DNA of 61,290 nt from Polaromonas sp. (GTDB lineage: Bacteria; Pseudomonadota; Gammaproteobacteria; Burkholderiales; Burkholderiaceae). The position numbers and the translations under genes were made by a program. The notes beneath the pieces are model-generated. The model was not told the DNA's origin. It ran no database searches and saw only the letters and a program-made list of their open reading frames with translations. Shown here in pieces: positions 18,068 to 28,661 of this stretch. Within the stretch, counting starts at the first letter, position 1. The number at the start of each line of letters is the position of its first letter. The DNA is taken from contig PNMH01000013.1 in assembly GCA_013823505.1 (NCBI GenBank), positions 1-61,290 of the forward strand, written 5' to 3'.

Positions 18068-19915
18068 ATGTTCCGCAAGCCGGCACACTTTGGGACCGAT
18101 CCGCTTTTGACCACATCCACCAACTCCAGCCCGCCCCTGGCCGGCACACTGACCCAGCGCCTGCTGCGCCTGTGGCCCTACTTCCGCTCGGCCAAGACCG
18201 GCATCGCCCTGGCGGCCATCAGCACGCTGATTGGCGCGCTGACCGAGCCGCTCATCCCCGCCCTGCTCAAGACGCTGCTGGACCGCGGTTTTGCCGAAGG
18301 CAACATCGACCTGTGGATGGTGCCGGTGGCGTTGATGGGTTTGTTCGGCATCCGCGGCCTGGCGGGTTTCGTCGCGCAGTACACGCTCTCCTACACCGCC
18401 AGCCTGGGCCTGCTCAACCTGCGCCGGGCCATGTTCGTGAAACTCAACGACGCGCAGATGACACTGTTCGCCCGCCAGAGCGCGAGCAAGCTGTCGAACA
18501 CGCTGGTGTACGAGGTGCAGACCGGCTCGCAAATGCTGGTGTCTGCATTCCTCACGCTCACCAAGGACAGCCTCACGGTGATCGCGCTCATGGGCTACTT
18601 GTTCTACCTGAACTGGAAGCTAACGCTGATCGTGCTCACCGTGTTCCCGGGCCTGATCCTGATCATGCGGGTGCTCTCCCGCCGCCTTTACAAGCTGACC
18701 CGCGACAGCCAGACCGCCACCGACGAGCTGGCTTACGTGGTGGAAGAGAACGCCCTCGCTCACCGCATGGTGCGGCTGCACGGTGCACAGGCGCGCCAGA
18801 CCCAGCGCTTCGACGTGCTGAGCGTGGCGCTGCGCCGGCTGGCGCTCAAGTCCACCATCGCCATGGCGGCCATGACGCCGCTGACGCAGCTGCTGGCCTC
18901 AGCCGCCCTCTCGGCAGTGATCGCCGTGGCCTTGTGGCAAAGCAGCAGCAGCGGTGTGACGGTGGGCAACTTCGTGGCGTTCGTCACCGCCATGCTGATG
19001 CTGATCACGCCGATCCGGCACCTGGCCGAGATCAGCGCACCCATCACGCGCGGTCTGGCAGCGCTGGAGCGGGGGCTGGAACTCATTGAAAACACGCCGG
19101 AGCAGCCTGGTGGCACACACACGGCCGATCGGGTGAACGGCTCGATCACGTTGAGCGGCGTGTGGGTGCGTTACCCGGCCAAGGACGACCAGATCGTGCA
19201 AAGCGACGACGACAGCCTGGTGGCGCTGCGTGGCATCACCCTCGACATCCGCCCGGGTGAGGTCGTGGCCTTTGTCGGGCCTTCCGGCTCGGGCAAGACC
19301 ACGCTGGTCAACCTGCTGCCGCGCTTTGTAGAAATCGAGCGCGGCGAGATCCGGCTAGACGGCGTGCCGCTGGCCGACTGGAACCTCACCAGCCTGCGCC
19401 GCCAGTACGCCATGGTGAGTCAGGACGTGGTGATGCTCAACGACACACTGGCCGCCAACGTGGCGCTGGGTGCGCTGGGCAACGAGGTCGATGAAGACCG
19501 GGTGCGCGCCGCGCTGGTGTCGGCCAACCTGGGAGAGCTGATCGAGCGACTGCCCCAGGGCATCCACAGCACGGTGGGCCACAACGCGGCCGAACTCTCG
19601 GGCGGCCAGCGTCAGCGGCTGGCCATCGCGCGCGCGATCTACAAGGACGCACCCATCCTGATCCTGGACGAAGCCACCTCAGCGCTGGACAACGAGTCGG
19701 AACGGTTGGTTCAAGACGCACTGGCCCGGTTGATGAAGGGCCGAACCACACTGGTGATCGCCCACCGCCTGTCCACCATCGAACACGCCGACCGGGTGGT
19801 GGTGCTGGCCGACGGCCGCATCAGCGAACAGGGCACACACCGGGAACTGTTGCAAGCCGACGGGCTGTACGCCCGGCTGCACGCCCAGAGCTTCAGGCCC
19901 GAAGCAAGCACCTGA
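18068..19915 (+). CDS. msbA: Lipid A export ABC transporter MsbA
   Basis: MsbA is a homodimeric ABC exporter that flips core-lipid A across the inner membrane. The product is about 615 residues: six transmembrane helices (about 25-310) followed by the nucleotide-binding domain with Walker A GPSGSGKTT, signature LSGGQRQRLA and Walker B ILILDEATSALD. An insert-like stretch KDDQIVQSDDDS lies before the first NBD strand. The start is uncertain: ATG 18068 is used here, but a TTG at 18107 (protein starting with TTSTNSS) is equally plausible. It is divergent from tolB; the converging rng stop is 9 nt away. Confidence 0.9.
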   Translation: MFRKPAHFGTDPLLTTSTNSSPPLAGTLTQRLLRLWPYFRSAKTGIALAAISTLIGALTEPLIPALLKTLLDRGFAEGNIDLWMVPVALMGLFGIRGLAGFVAQYTLSYTASLGLLNLRRAMFVKLNDAQMTLFARQSASKLSNTLVYEVQTGSQMLVSAFLTLTKDSLTVIALMGYLFYLNWKLTLIVLTVFPGLILIMRVLSRRLYKLTRDSQTATDELAYVVEENALAHRMVRLHGAQARQTQRFDVLSVALRRLALKSTIAMAAMTPLTQLLASAALSAVIAVALWQSSSSGVTVGNFVAFVTAMLMLITPIRHLAEISAPITRGLAALERGLELIENTPEQPGGTHTADRVNGSITLSGVWVRYPAKDDQIVQSDDDSLVALRGITLDIRPGEVVAFVGPSGSGKTTLVNLLPRFVEIERGEIRLDGVPLADWNLTSLRRQYAMVSQDVVMLNDTLAANVALGALGNEVDEDRVRAALVSANLGELIERLPQGIHSTVGHNAAELSGGQRQRLAIARAIYKDAPILILDEATSALDNESERLVQDALARLMKGRTTLVIAHRLSTIEHADRVVVLADGRISEQGTHRELLQADGLYARLHAQSFRPEAST

Positions 19916-19924
19916 GTGGACCGT

Positions 19925-21469
19925 TCATAGAAGGACGATGTCGTACTGCTCTTGCGTCATCGAACCTTCGCTCTGCAGGGAAATCGGCTTGCCAATGAAG
20001 TCCGACAGGCCTGCCAGATGCGCCCGCTCTTCGTCCAGAAACAGCTCCACCACCTTGGCGGATGCCACCACGCGGAACTCGCGCGGATTGAAGGCCCGGG
20101 CCTCGCGCAAGATCTCGCGCAGGATGTCGTAGCACACGCTGCGCGCGGTTTTCACCACACCCTTGCCGCTGCAAGCCTCGCAAGGCTCGCTGAGCATGTG
20201 GGCGAGCGACTCGCGTGTTCGCTTGCGCGTCATTTCCACCAGGCCAAGCTGTGAAAAGCCACCGGTCATGGTTTTCACGCGGTCGCGCGCGAGTTGTTTG
20301 CGGAACTCGCTGAGCACCGAGTCGCGGTGGTCTTCGCGCACCATGTCGATGAAATCCACGATCACGATGCCGCCCAGGTTGCGCAGGCGCAATTGCCGCG
20401 CAATGGCTTGCGCGGCTTCCAGGTTGGTGCGGAACACGGTGTCGTCGAAGTTGCGTGCACCCACAAAACCGCCGGTGTTCACATCCACTGTGGTCAGGGC
20501 CTCGGTCTGGTCGATCACCAGGTAGCCGCCCGATTTCAAGTCAACCCGCCGGCTGAGCGCGCGCACGATGTCTTCGTCCACATTGAAGAGGTCGAAGATC
20601 GGGCGCTCGCCGCTGTAGTGCTGCAGCTTGGCCACCGTGTCGGGCATGAACTCGGCGGCAAACGCGCTGAGCAGGCCGTGCTGTTCGCGCGAATCGATCC
20701 GGATGGAGTGCGTGTCGGCGCCCACCAGGTCGCGCAACACGCGCTGCATCAGGTTCAGGTCTTCGTGCAGAAGCGTGGCCGAAGGCTGGCGGGTGGACGC
20801 CTCCTTGATGCGCAGCCAGGTCTTGCGCAGGTAGGCTGTGTCTTCCTTCAGCTCCTCGTCGGTGGCGTCTTCGGCGTTGGTGCGCAGGATGAAGCCCCCC
20901 GCCGAACTGCCGTCGGTGGTGGCCGTCAACTGCAGCAAGCGCTGGCGCAGCGCTTCGCGTTGTGCCGGGGGAATTTTCTGCGACACACCGATGTGGTTGT
21001 CCTGCGGCAGGAACACGAGCAATCGACCGGCGATGCTGATCTGCGCAGTGAGGCGCGCACCTTTGGTGCCGATGGGGTCCTTGAGCACTTGCACCATCAA
21101 GGCCTGGCCCTCGAAGATCTGGCGCTCGATCGGCAGCACTGGGTTGGGTGTGAGCAGCTTGCCGTTGCCAGCCCCGGGCGCCGATTCGGCCTCCCCCGCT
21201 GCCGGCGCGCTGGCGCGCGGGGCAGCGTGTTTGGCGGCGATGTTGGGCATGAGGTCGGCCACGTGCAGAAAGGCCGCGCGGTCCAGGCCGATGTCGATGA
21301 ACGCCGATTGCATGCCGGGCAGCACGCGCGACACCTTGCCCAGGTAAATGTTGCCGACCAGACCCCGCTCCAGCGTGCGCTCCAGGTGCACCTCCTGCAC
21401 CGCGCCCTGCTCCACCACCGCCACCCGCGTTTCCTGCGGCGACCAATTGATCAGAATGTCCTGGCTCAT
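19925..21469 (-). CDS. rng: Ribonuclease G
   Basis: RNase G is an endoribonuclease of the RNase E/G family that matures the 5' end of 16S rRNA and degrades some mRNAs. The 514-residue protein aligns with E. coli Rng throughout: S1 domain (about 35-145), 5' sensor and RNase H-like region, the catalytic Asp motif TTVDVNTGGFVG with IVDFIDM, and a zinc-link CEACSGKG. An Ala/Pro/Gly-rich insert of about 20 residues (about 80-103) interrupts the S1 domain relative to E. coli. It is last in the eight-gene run, 28 nt after maf. Confidence 0.95.
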   Translation of the reverse strand: MSQDILINWSPQETRVAVVEQGAVQEVHLERTLERGLVGNIYLGKVSRVLPGMQSAFIDIGLDRAAFLHVADLMPNIAAKHAAPRASAPAAGEAESAPGAGNGKLLTPNPVLPIERQIFEGQALMVQVLKDPIGTKGARLTAQISIAGRLLVFLPQDNHIGVSQKIPPAQREALRQRLLQLTATTDGSSAGGFILRTNAEDATDEELKEDTAYLRKTWLRIKEASTRQPSATLLHEDLNLMQRVLRDLVGADTHSIRIDSREQHGLLSAFAAEFMPDTVAKLQHYSGERPIFDLFNVDEDIVRALSRRVDLKSGGYLVIDQTEALTTVDVNTGGFVGARNFDDTVFRTNLEAAQAIARQLRLRNLGGIVIVDFIDMVREDHRDSVLSEFRKQLARDRVKTMTGGFSQLGLVEMTRKRTRESLAHMLSEPCEACSGKGVVKTARSVCYDILREILREARAFNPREFRVVASAKVVELFLDEERAHLAGLSDFIGKPISLQSEGSMTQEQYDIVLL

Positions 21470-21497
21470 GGGGCCCTTCTCCGAGGCGTGATGCGGT

Positions 21498-22115
21498 TCA
21501 AATCAGCCGCAAGCCGGCGGCATGCAGCACCTGCGCTGTCTCGTGCGCGGGCAATCCCATGATGCCCGAATAGCTGCCGCTGATGTGGCTCACCCACAGG
21601 CTGGCGCGCCCCTGGATGGCATAGGCCCCAGCCTTGCCCATCGGCTCACCGGTGGCCACGTAGCGCGCAATCTGCTGTTCCGTCAACGGTTCGAAAGTGA
21701 CCCAAGACGTCGACAAGCCTGCGTGGACGCGCTGGCTGCGTTGGGCAGCCACACCCACCGCCACGGCGGTCAGCACGCGGTGGCGGGTGCCTGCCAGGCT
21801 GGCGAGCATGCGTCGGGCCTCGGCGGCATCAGCGGGCTTGCCCAGGATGCGCCGGCCCAGCGCCACGGTGGTGTCGGCGCACAGCACGGGCGCGGGCGGC
21901 AGGCCACGGCGCTTCAAGCGATCCAGCGAGGCTTGCAGTTTCAGTCCGGTCACGCGTTGCACGTAAGCGGCTGGTGCCTCGCCCTTCAATACCGCTTCGA
22001 GCGACTCGGCATCTTCATCTCCATCGGGGAGCAGAAGCTCACAGCGAACGCCCCATTGTTCAAGGAGCTGTTTGCGACGGGGGCTCTGGGAGGCCAGATA
22101 GATGAATTCGCTCAT
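21498..22115 (-). CDS. maf: Maf/YhdE nucleoside triphosphate pyrophosphatase
   Basis: Maf proteins hydrolyse non-canonical or dTTP/UTP-type nucleotides and are linked to control of septum formation. The 205-residue protein has the N-terminal [13 protein letters not shown] loop, the catalytic Asp in CADTTVALG, and the late [23 protein letters not shown] region typical of the YhdE (dTTP/UTPase) branch. Its start overlaps the rlmH stop by 4 nt. The YhdE branch is assigned by sequence likeness, not by substrate evidence. Confidence 0.92.
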   Translation of the reverse strand: MSEFIYLASQSPRRKQLLEQWGVRCELLLPDGDEDAESLEAVLKGEAPAAYVQRVTGLKLQASLDRLKRRGLPPAPVLCADTTVALGRRILGKPADAAEARRMLASLAGTRHRVLTAVAVGVAAQRSQRVHAGLSTSWVTFEPLTEQQIARYVATGEPMGKAGAYAIQGRASLWVSHISGSYSGIMGLPAHETAQVLHAAGLRLI

Positions 22116-22579
22116 TCTCTGTGGTACGGGTGGTTGGCGTTGACCGACCAGGCGCGGTAGAGCTGCTCGATCAGCAGCACACGCACCATGGCGTGCGGCA
22201 AGGTGAGGTCGGACAAGCGGATGCGTTGGTGCGCTGCGGCGCGAAACGCCGGGTCCAGGCCGTCGGGGCCACCGATCACCAGGGCCACGTCATCGCTCTC
22301 CAGCTGCCACTCATTGAGTTGTTGCGCCAGCGCCTTGGTGGTCAGGTTGGTGCCGCGTTCGTCCAGCGCCACGATGCGCGAGCCGCGCGGGATCGCCGCC
22401 TCGATGCGCTCTCGCTCGGCCGAGAGCAAGGTCTCCAGGGTCTTGGAGCCGCGCGGCTCGGTCTTGACGGCTTTGAGTTCGACCCGCAGTTCGGGCGGGA
22501 AGCGCTTGGCGTAATCGTCGTAGGCGGTCTGGGCCCAGTCAGGCACCCGCTGCCCGACCGCGACGATCAGCAGCTTCAT
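22112..22579 (-). CDS. rlmH: 23S rRNA pseudouridine-1915 N3-methyltransferase RlmH
   Basis: RlmH is a SPOUT methyltransferase that methylates pseudouridine 1915 of 23S rRNA on assembled 70S ribosomes. The 155-residue length is exactly that of E. coli RlmH. The start [15 protein letters not shown], the knot motifs [10 protein letters not shown] and the end [20 protein letters not shown]...HPYHRE are diagnostic. The ATG overlaps the rsfS stop (ATGA), and the rlmH stop overlaps the maf start. The rsfS-rlmH pairing is widely conserved. Confidence 0.97.
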   Translation of the reverse strand: MKLLIVAVGQRVPDWAQTAYDDYAKRFPPELRVELKAVKTEPRGSKTLETLLSAERERIEAAIPRGSRIVALDERGTNLTTKALAQQLNEWQLESDDVALVIGGPDGLDPAFRAAAHQRIRLSDLTLPHAMVRVLLIEQLYRAWSVNANHPYHRE

Positions 22580-23379
22580 GCCTTGCGGGGGGCTGCGGCC
22601 TTGGTGGTTTTGCGCGCGGGCGTCTTGGCAGCAGGTTTCGCCGCTGCCTTCGGTGCTGCTTTGGCGGCCACTTTGGGCGCTGTCTTGGCAGCGGGCTTCG
22701 CGCTCGGCGCCACGCGTGGCTTGACCACCAGTTTCTGCAGCGCGGTCTTCGGCGCGGCTGCGGGTTTGCGGGCGGTTTTGGTGGCAGCGGTTTTGGCAGC
22801 GGTGGTTTTGGCCGGAGCCGACTTCAGCGCGGGCTTCTTGCTCGCGGTTTTGGCCACCGGCTTGGCTGGTGCTGCAGCGGCCGTGCGGGCCGCCGACTGC
22901 GCGGCCTTGCGCGCCGTGCTCTTCGCAGGTTGGGCGGCGGCGGTGGCCACCGGCTTCTTGCGGCTGGTCTTCTTGGCAGCGGGCTTGGCCTCGGGTACCA
23001 CAGGCTTCTCGGCGCCGTGCTTCAGGCGAATCGGCTTGGCACCCCAGATCTCTTCGAGCCGGTAGTACTGGCGGATCACGGGTTGCATCACATGGGCCAC
23101 AGCCGCGCCGCAATCCACGATGATCCATTCGCCGTTGTCTTCACCCTCGATGCGGGGTTTGTCGAAGCCGGCTTCGCGCACGGCGTCGCGCACGCTGGCG
23201 GCCAGGGCCTTGGTTTGGCGGTTCGAGGTGCCGCTGGCAACGATCACGCGCTCGAAGAGCGGTGAGAGGTGTTCGGTGTTGAAAACCACGATGTCCTGAC
23301 CCTTGACGTCCTCCAGCCCGTCGACGATGGCGCGCTGGAGTCTCTGGATGTCTTTTTTGGCAATGGTTTCGCTGGTCAT
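22576..23379 (-). CDS. rsfS: Ribosomal silencing factor RsfS with long Ala/Lys/Pro-rich tail
   Basis: RsfS binds ribosomal protein L14 and blocks joining of the subunits when nutrients are short. The conserved domain occupies residues 1-117 ([48 protein letters not shown]). It is followed by about 147 residues made nearly only of Ala, Lys, Pro, Thr and Arg (repeated PAAK/TAAK-like units), which resemble histone H1 or AlgP-type tails. Typical RsfS proteins end near 105-130 residues. The tail is in frame and continuous up to the rlmH overlap, so it is genuinely encoded. It overlaps nadD by 4 nt. Confidence 0.93.
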   Translation of the reverse strand: MTSETIAKKDIQRLQRAIVDGLEDVKGQDIVVFNTEHLSPLFERVIVASGTSNRQTKALAASVRDAVREAGFDKPRIEGEDNGEWIIVDCGAAVAHVMQPVIRQYYRLEEIWGAKPIRLKHGAEKPVVPEAKPAAKKTSRKKPVATAAAQPAKSTARKAAQSAARTAAAAPAKPVAKTASKKPALKSAPAKTTAAKTAATKTARKPAAAPKTALQKLVVKPRVAPSAKPAAKTAPKVAAKAAPKAAAKPAAKTPARKTTKAAAPRKA

Positions 23380-24023
23380 GTAGGAATCTGATAAAGGTGA
23401 TGGGTTGAAATGTAGCCTGCGACGGCCTCGGGCACCAGAACCTCCAGGGCGCGAGCACTTTGCGCCGCCTGCCCCAGTCGGGCCCTCACGGCGGTCGCGC
23501 TGATGTTCTTGAGCGGCATGTCCAGCCGTTCGAAGGGCAGATCCACCTGCGACAGATCGGTTTCCACCTCTTGGTCCAGCGGGGCGTCTGCTCCGATGTT
23601 GGTGGCGCGGTTGGCCACCGCGAGCGTGGCCAGCTCCAGCACTTCCTGCCAGCGCACCCAGCTTCGAAACGCCAACAGTTGATCGGCACCCAGCACGAGA
23701 AAAAGCTGTGCACCAGGGTACTCGCGCTTGAGTTCACGCAGCGTGTCGGCGGTGTAACTGGGGCCTTCCCGGTGGATTTCACGCTCATCGAGCTTCACAC
23801 GATCGAGATGTCCGAACGCCAGGTGGCACATGGCCACACGATCGGCGGCGGGTGAAAGCACTCGCGCCTTGTGCCAGGCATGGCCCGTGGGAAGGATGTG
23901 CAGCACGTCCAGTCCCAACTGGCTGAGCGCGGTTTCAGCCAGCGCCAGGTGCGCCCAATGCGGCGGATCGAATGCTCCGCCAAACATGCCCACGCGCAAC
24001 GGGCCAGCGGCGCGCGCGTTCAA
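23376..24023 (-). CDS. nadD: Nicotinate-nucleotide adenylyltransferase NadD
   Basis: NadD adenylates nicotinate mononucleotide to deamido-NAD, a step of both de novo and salvage NAD synthesis. The product has the nucleotidyltransferase motif [13 protein letters not shown] (His-x-x-His type) near the N-terminus and the C-terminal [10 protein letters not shown] motif. I chose TTG 24023: it overlaps the hemF stop as TTGA and has AAGGA 6 nt upstream. Later starts (TTG 23999, GTG 23993) would give the more usual short N-terminus and cannot be excluded. Its stop overlaps rsfS by 4 nt. Confidence 0.88.
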   Translation of the reverse strand: MNARAAGPLRVGMFGGAFDPPHWAHLALAETALSQLGLDVLHILPTGHAWHKARVLSPAADRVAMCHLAFGHLDRVKLDEREIHREGPSYTADTLRELKREYPGAQLFLVLGADQLLAFRSWVRWQEVLELATLAVANRATNIGADAPLDQEVETDLSQVDLPFERLDMPLKNISATAVRARLGQAAQSARALEVLVPEAVAGYISTHHLYQIPT

Positions 24024-24937
24024 AGCCAGTCCTTGCGCACCAGAAAATCCTTGTAAAGCCGCTCCTCTGGCGTGCCCTTCTTGGTTTTGCGGTTGTACGC
24101 CCAGCTGACCAGCGGTGGCATGGACAAGAGAATCGACTCGCTGCGTCCACCCGACTGCAGCCCGAAATGGGTGCCGCGGTCCCACACGAGGTTGAATTCG
24201 ACATAGCGCCCGCGGCGGTAGAGCTGAAAGCTGCGCTCGCGCTCGCCATACGGCGTGTTCTTGCGTCGGTCCACGATGGGCAGATAGGCGTCGAGAAAGG
24301 CGTCGCCCACCGAACTCATCATGGCGAAGCTGCCGTCGAAACCGAGCTCGGAGAAATCGTCAAAAAACACACCGCCGATGCCGCGCTGCTCGTCTCGGTG
24401 CTTCAGATAGAAATACTCGTCACACCATGTTTTGAAGCGGGGGTACTTGTCCACGCCGAAGGGGTCGAGCGCGTTCTTCACCGAGCGGTGGAAGTGCACC
24501 GCGTCTTCCTCAAAACCGTAGTACGGCGTGAGGTCCATGCCGCCGCCAAACCAGCATACGGGTTCGCCACCTTCGGGCGTCGCAGCGAGCATGCGCACGT
24601 TCATGTGCACGGTCGGCACATAGGGGTTGCGTGGGTGGAACACCAGCGACACGCCCATGGCTTCAAACGGCGCGCCGTTGAGCTCGGGCCGATGCGCGGT
24701 GGCCGAGGGCGGCAGGCGCGGGCCAGTGACGTGCGAGAAGCCGCAACCCGCGCGCTCGAACACGGCGCCGTCTTCCAGGATCTGCGTGATGCCGTTGCCT
24801 TGCAGAATCTCGCCCGCTGGCTTGGTCCAGCGGTCCACCACGAAGCTGCCACCGTCCACCATGGCCACGGTGGAAGTGATGCGGTCCTGCAGGTCGATGA
24901 GGAACTCGCGCACGGAAGACAGGGAAGTCTGTTTCAT
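24020..24937 (-). CDS. hemF: Aerobic coproporphyrinogen III oxidase HemF
   Basis: HemF uses oxygen to decarboxylate two propionate side chains of coproporphyrinogen III, a late step in haem synthesis. The 305-residue protein carries the family signature [19 protein letters not shown], the substrate-site motif [16 protein letters not shown] and the conserved C-terminal [22 protein letters not shown] 24937 ([13 protein letters not shown]) is preferred over an upstream ATG in the same frame because family proteins begin there. It is 66 nt after purD and overlaps nadD. Confidence 0.96.
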   Translation of the reverse strand: MKQTSLSSVREFLIDLQDRITSTVAMVDGGSFVVDRWTKPAGEILQGNGITQILEDGAVFERAGCGFSHVTGPRLPPSATAHRPELNGAPFEAMGVSLVFHPRNPYVPTVHMNVRMLAATPEGGEPVCWFGGGMDLTPYYGFEEDAVHFHRSVKNALDPFGVDKYPRFKTWCDEYFYLKHRDEQRGIGGVFFDDFSELGFDGSFAMMSSVGDAFLDAYLPIVDRRKNTPYGERERSFQLYRRGRYVEFNLVWDRGTHFGLQSGGRSESILLSMPPLVSWAYNRKTKKGTPEERLYKDFLVRKDWL

Positions 24938-25003
24938 GGTTTGACCGAATCGTCGGAAATGGGGCGGCAACGCTGGCTGTTCAGGCAAGGGGGCCTGCCG
25001 GGT

Positions 25004-26278
25004 TCACAGTGCACGGTAACCGATGTCGCGGCGGCACTGCATGCCGTCGAAGCGAATGGCGTCCACGACCTCGTAGGCGCTCTGCCGAGCGCCGGCCACC
25101 GTGTCCGCCAGGGCGGTCACGCACAACACACGGCCGCCCGACACCTGCACCTCACCGCCGGCCGATGCGGTTCCGGCATGGAACACCATGCGGTCGGCGG
25201 CGTCGGCGGGCAGTCCGATGATGGCGTCACCCTTGCGCGGGTTCAGCGGGTAGCCGGCGGCGGCCAGCACCACACCCAGCGCGACGCGCGGGTCCCAGTC
25301 GAGCTCCACGCGGTCCAGCTCGGCTTTGGTGGCCGCCAGCAGCACCCGCGTGAAATTGCTCTTGAGGCGCATCATGATCGGCTGGGTCTCCGGGTCGCCC
25401 ATGCGGCAGTTGAACTCCAGCGTCTTCACCCGGCCATCGGGCGTGATCATCAGACCCGCATACAGGAAGCCAGTGTACGGAATGCCGTCGGCGGCCATGC
25501 CGCGCAGCGTGGGCAGGATCACCTCGTTCATCGCGCGTTCGTGCACCGCAGGCGTGACCACTGGCGCGGGCGAATACGCGCCCATGCCGCCGGTGTTGGG
25601 GCCCTGGTCGGCGTCGAGCAGGCGCTTGTGGTCCTGGCTGGTGGCCAGCGCCAGCGCGTGCTCGCCGTCGCACAGCACGATGAAGCTGGCCTCTTCGCCT
25701 TCCAGGAATTCTTCGATGACCACCCGCGCGCCGCCTTCGTTGTGCGCCACGCCCAGGGTGTTGTCGAGCAGCATGAAATCGATGGCTTCGTGGGCCTCGG
25801 CAGCCGTCATGGCCACCACCACACCTTTGCCAGCAGCCAGGCCGTCGGCCTTGACAACGATGGGCGCCCCCTCGGCGTCCACATAGGCATGGGCCAGCGC
25901 CGGGTCGGTGAAGGCCTGGTACTTGGCGGTGGGAATGCCGTGGCGCTGCATGAAGGCCTTGGAGAAGGCCTTGGAGCTTTCCAGCTGTGCAGCGGCCTTG
26001 GTGGGGCCGAAGATTGGCAGGCCGTGCGCACGGAACTCGTCCACTACCCCGGCAGCCAAAGGCGCCTCGGGCCCCACCACCGTGAGTGCCACGCCTTGGG
26101 CCTGCGCCCATTCGCGCAGCGCCACCTTGTCGGTGATGTCGAGGTTGATCAGGTCCGGGTCTCGCGCCGTGCCGGCGTTGCCGGGTGCCACAAAGACCTG
26201 GCTCACGCCCTCGTCGTGCTTGAGTTTCCAGGCCAGGGCGTGTTCGCGGCCACCGCCGCCAATGACCAATACTTTCAT
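25004..26278 (-). CDS. purD: Phosphoribosylamine-glycine ligase PurD
   Basis: PurD (GAR synthetase) joins phosphoribosylamine to glycine with ATP in purine synthesis. The 424-residue protein has the N-terminal [13 protein letters not shown] motif, the ATP-grasp core ([49 protein letters not shown]) and the metal-binding [12 protein letters not shown]. Length and order match the family. The ATG overlaps the yebC stop by 4 nt. Confidence 0.97.
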   Translation of the reverse strand: MKVLVIGGGGREHALAWKLKHDEGVSQVFVAPGNAGTARDPDLINLDITDKVALREWAQAQGVALTVVGPEAPLAAGVVDEFRAHGLPIFGPTKAAAQLESSKAFSKAFMQRHGIPTAKYQAFTDPALAHAYVDAEGAPIVVKADGLAAGKGVVVAMTAAEAHEAIDFMLLDNTLGVAHNEGGARVVIEEFLEGEEASFIVLCDGEHALALATSQDHKRLLDADQGPNTGGMGAYSPAPVVTPAVHERAMNEVILPTLRGMAADGIPYTGFLYAGLMITPDGRVKTLEFNCRMGDPETQPIMMRLKSNFTRVLLAATKAELDRVELDWDPRVALGVVLAAAGYPLNPRKGDAIIGLPADAADRMVFHAGTASAGGEVQVSGGRVLCVTALADTVAGARQSAYEVVDAIRFDGMQCRRDIGYRAL

Positions 26279-27000
26279 TCTTGAATTTCTGCGTTGTGGA
26301 AAACGCCTTGCACGTCGTCCAGGTCTTCCAGCACATCGAGCAGCTTCTGCATGCGCGCGGCGTCCTCGCCCGTGAGTTCCACCGTGTTTTCGGCGCGCAT
26401 GGTCACCTCGGCGATCTCGGGCTTGAGGCCAGCGGCTTCCAGCGCGTTCTTGACGGCTTCGAATTCGGTCGGCGAGGTCAACACCTCGATGGCGCCGTCG
26501 GCGTCGGTGATCACGTCGTCGGCGCCAGCTTCCAGCGCCACCTCCATCACCTTGTCTTCGGATGTGCCGGGCGCAAACACCAGTTGGCCGCAGTGTTTGA
26601 ACTGGAAAGACACCGAGCGGTCGGTGCCCAGGTTGCCGCCGTGCTTGCTGAAGGCGTGGCGCACTTCGGCGACGGTGCGGACCTTGTTGTCGGTCATGGT
26701 GTCGATGATCACCGCCGCGCCGCCGATGCCGTAACCCTCGTAACGAATCTCCTCCAGGCTCACACCTTCGAGCGTGCCGGAGGCTTTTTCCACGTTGTAT
26801 TTGATGCGGTCGGCTGGCATGTTGGCGGCCTTGGCCTTGTCGATGGCCAAGCGAAGGCGCGGGTTCATGGCCGGATCGCCGCCGCCCTGGCGCGCGGCCA
26901 CAGTGATCTCACGGATGACGCGCGTCCAGATCTTCCCGCGCTTTTCGTCCTGACGACCCTTGCGGTGCTGAATGTTTGCCCATTTGCTGTGTCCGGCCAC
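26275..27000 (-). CDS. yebC: YebC/PmpR family DNA-binding/translation factor
   Basis: YebC-family proteins were described as DNA-binding regulators; recent work also links members to translation of proline-rich stretches. The 241-residue protein begins [18 protein letters not shown], the family hallmark, and contains [20 protein letters not shown] and [19 protein letters not shown]. It is the first gene of the eight-gene minus-strand run, so the run's promoter probably lies in the 99 nt between it and the divergent YjgR-like gene. Confidence 0.95.
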   Translation of the reverse strand: MAGHSKWANIQHRKGRQDEKRGKIWTRVIREITVAARQGGGDPAMNPRLRLAIDKAKAANMPADRIKYNVEKASGTLEGVSLEEIRYEGYGIGGAAVIIDTMTDNKVRTVAEVRHAFSKHGGNLGTDRSVSFQFKHCGQLVFAPGTSEDKVMEVALEAGADDVITDADGAIEVLTSPTEFEAVKNALEAAGLKPEIAEVTMRAENTVELTGEDAARMQKLLDVLEDLDDVQGVFHNAEIQE

Positions 27001-27099
27001 GAAATTGTCCTTTTGCCTGCTTGGGCTTTGATCTAATAAGCCTGCGATTTTACGTTTTCAACCGCCCCGCCCTGAACCCGCCCACAAGGAAGCTCCGCC

Positions 27100-28647
27100 A
27101 TGGCCGAACCGATGCTGATCGCCCAGAACGCCAACACCACCTGCCAGTTGCTGCCGGGCCTGGCCAACCGACATGGATTGATCACGGGCGCCACCGGCAC
27201 CGGCAAGACGGTGACGCTGCAAACCCTGGCCGAGCAGTTCTCCAACATTGGCGTGCCGGTGTTCATGGCCGACGTGAAGGGAGACCTCTCCGGCATCAGC
27301 CAGAAGGGCAGTTTCGGCGAGAAGATCAGCAAGGTGCTGCAGGAACGCGGCATCACCCTGCCCGCCTCCCAGGCTTGCCCCACCACGCTGTGGGACGTGT
27401 TCGGCGAGCTGGGACACCCGGTGCGTGCCACGGTGAGCGACATGGGCCCGCTGCTGCTGGCCCGCATGCTCAACCTCAACGACACCCAAGCCGGTGTGTT
27501 GAATCTGGTGTTCAAGATCGCTGACGACAACGGCCTGCTGCTGCTGGACATGAAGGACCTGCGGGCGATGCTGCAGCACATTGGCGACAACGCCAAGCAG
27601 TTCACCACCGAGTACGGCAACATCAGCGCGGCCAGCATCGGCGCGATCCAGCGCGGGTTGATGCAGGTGGAGCAGCAAGGCGGCGATCAGTTTTTTGGCG
27701 AGCCCATGCTCGACATCAGCGACTTCATGCAGACGGTGGACGGCAAAGGCGTGATCAACATCCTGGCGGCCGACAAGCTCATGAACGCGCCGCGCCTGTA
27801 CGCCACCTTTTTGCTGTGGATGCTCTCCGAGCTGTTCGAGACGCTGCCCGAAATTGGCGACCCCGAGAAGCCCAAGCTGGTGTTCTTCTTCGACGAGGCC
27901 CACCTGCTGTTCAACGAAGCGCCCAAGGTGCTGATCGAGCGCATCGAACTCGTGGTGCGCCTGGTGCGCTCCAAGGGCGTGGGGGTGTATTTCGTGACGC
28001 AGAACCCGCTGGACATTCCGGACAGCGTGCTCGGTCAGTTGGGCAACCGCGTGCAACACGCACTGCGCGCCTTCACGCCGCGCGACCAGAAAGCGGTCAA
28101 GTCCACCGCGCAGACCATGCGCCCCAAAGCCGGGCTGGACATCGAAGCCGCCATCACCGAACTGGCCGTGGGCGAGGCCCTGGTGAGCCTGCTCGACGCC
28201 AAGGGCCGGCCGAGCGAGACCGAGCGCGTGTTCGTGCTGCCACCGGGCAGTCAGCTTGGGCCCATCACCGACGCCCAGCGACAGCAGTTGCGCCAAGACT
28301 CGCTGGTGGCAGGTGTGTACGAAAAGGTGCTCGACCGCGAAAGCGCCTACGAAATGTTCGCCAAACATGTGGGCCAGCGCGGCGTAGAGGCCGAGCCCGA
28401 GGCCGCCAAGAACGCGCCCAAAACGCCCCGCATCCCCGGCGCGGCCAAGCAGGAGGCCGAAGCCGGTGGCGGTGGGATTGGCGGCATGGTCAACGAGGCC
28501 TTGTTCGGCCGCACCGGCCCGCGCGGCGGCCAGTACGACGGCCTGGTGCAGACAATGGCCAAAACGGCGGCGCGCAGTGTGGCCAGCGGCATTGGCCGTC
28601 AGATCGTGCGTGGCGTGCTGGGCAGCCTGCTCGGCGGCAAACGCTGA
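27100..28647 (+). CDS. DUF853 (YjgR/HerA-like) P-loop ATPase
   Basis: The 515-residue protein is a DUF853 ATPase, related to E. coli YjgR and to HerA/FtsK-like helicases. It has Walker A GATGTGKT (30-37), Walker [13 protein letters not shown] (near 265) and the HerA-like sensor region [22 protein letters not shown] low-complexity Gly/Ala segment and a conserved [25 protein letters not shown] follow, with a C-terminal LLGGKR. Its function is not established. A DUF1499 gene starts 14 nt after the stop; yebC is divergent. Confidence 0.9.
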   Translation: MAEPMLIAQNANTTCQLLPGLANRHGLITGATGTGKTVTLQTLAEQFSNIGVPVFMADVKGDLSGISQKGSFGEKISKVLQERGITLPASQACPTTLWDVFGELGHPVRATVSDMGPLLLARMLNLNDTQAGVLNLVFKIADDNGLLLLDMKDLRAMLQHIGDNAKQFTTEYGNISAASIGAIQRGLMQVEQQGGDQFFGEPMLDISDFMQTVDGKGVINILAADKLMNAPRLYATFLLWMLSELFETLPEIGDPEKPKLVFFFDEAHLLFNEAPKVLIERIELVVRLVRSKGVGVYFVTQNPLDIPDSVLGQLGNRVQHALRAFTPRDQKAVKSTAQTMRPKAGLDIEAAITELAVGEALVSLLDAKGRPSETERVFVLPPGSQLGPITDAQRQQLRQDSLVAGVYEKVLDRESAYEMFAKHVGQRGVEAEPEAAKNAPKTPRIPGAAKQEAEAGGGGIGGMVNEALFGRTGPRGGQYDGLVQTMAKTAARSVASGIGRQIVRGVLGSLLGGKR

Positions 28648-28661
28648 ACGGACACACCACC

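Noticed and set aside
22600..23000. Repetitive, low-complexity DNA suspected as a tandem repeat or CRISPR-like array
   Set aside because: It is the coding sequence of the Ala/Lys/Pro-rich RsfS tail; the repeats are irregular and in frame.
23972..26284. A 770-codon open frame on the plus strand, antisense to hemF and purD
   Set aside because: GC-rich codon bias of the real genes keeps antisense frames open; the protein is His/Arg/Gly-rich, without domains, and purD and hemF on the other strand are certain.
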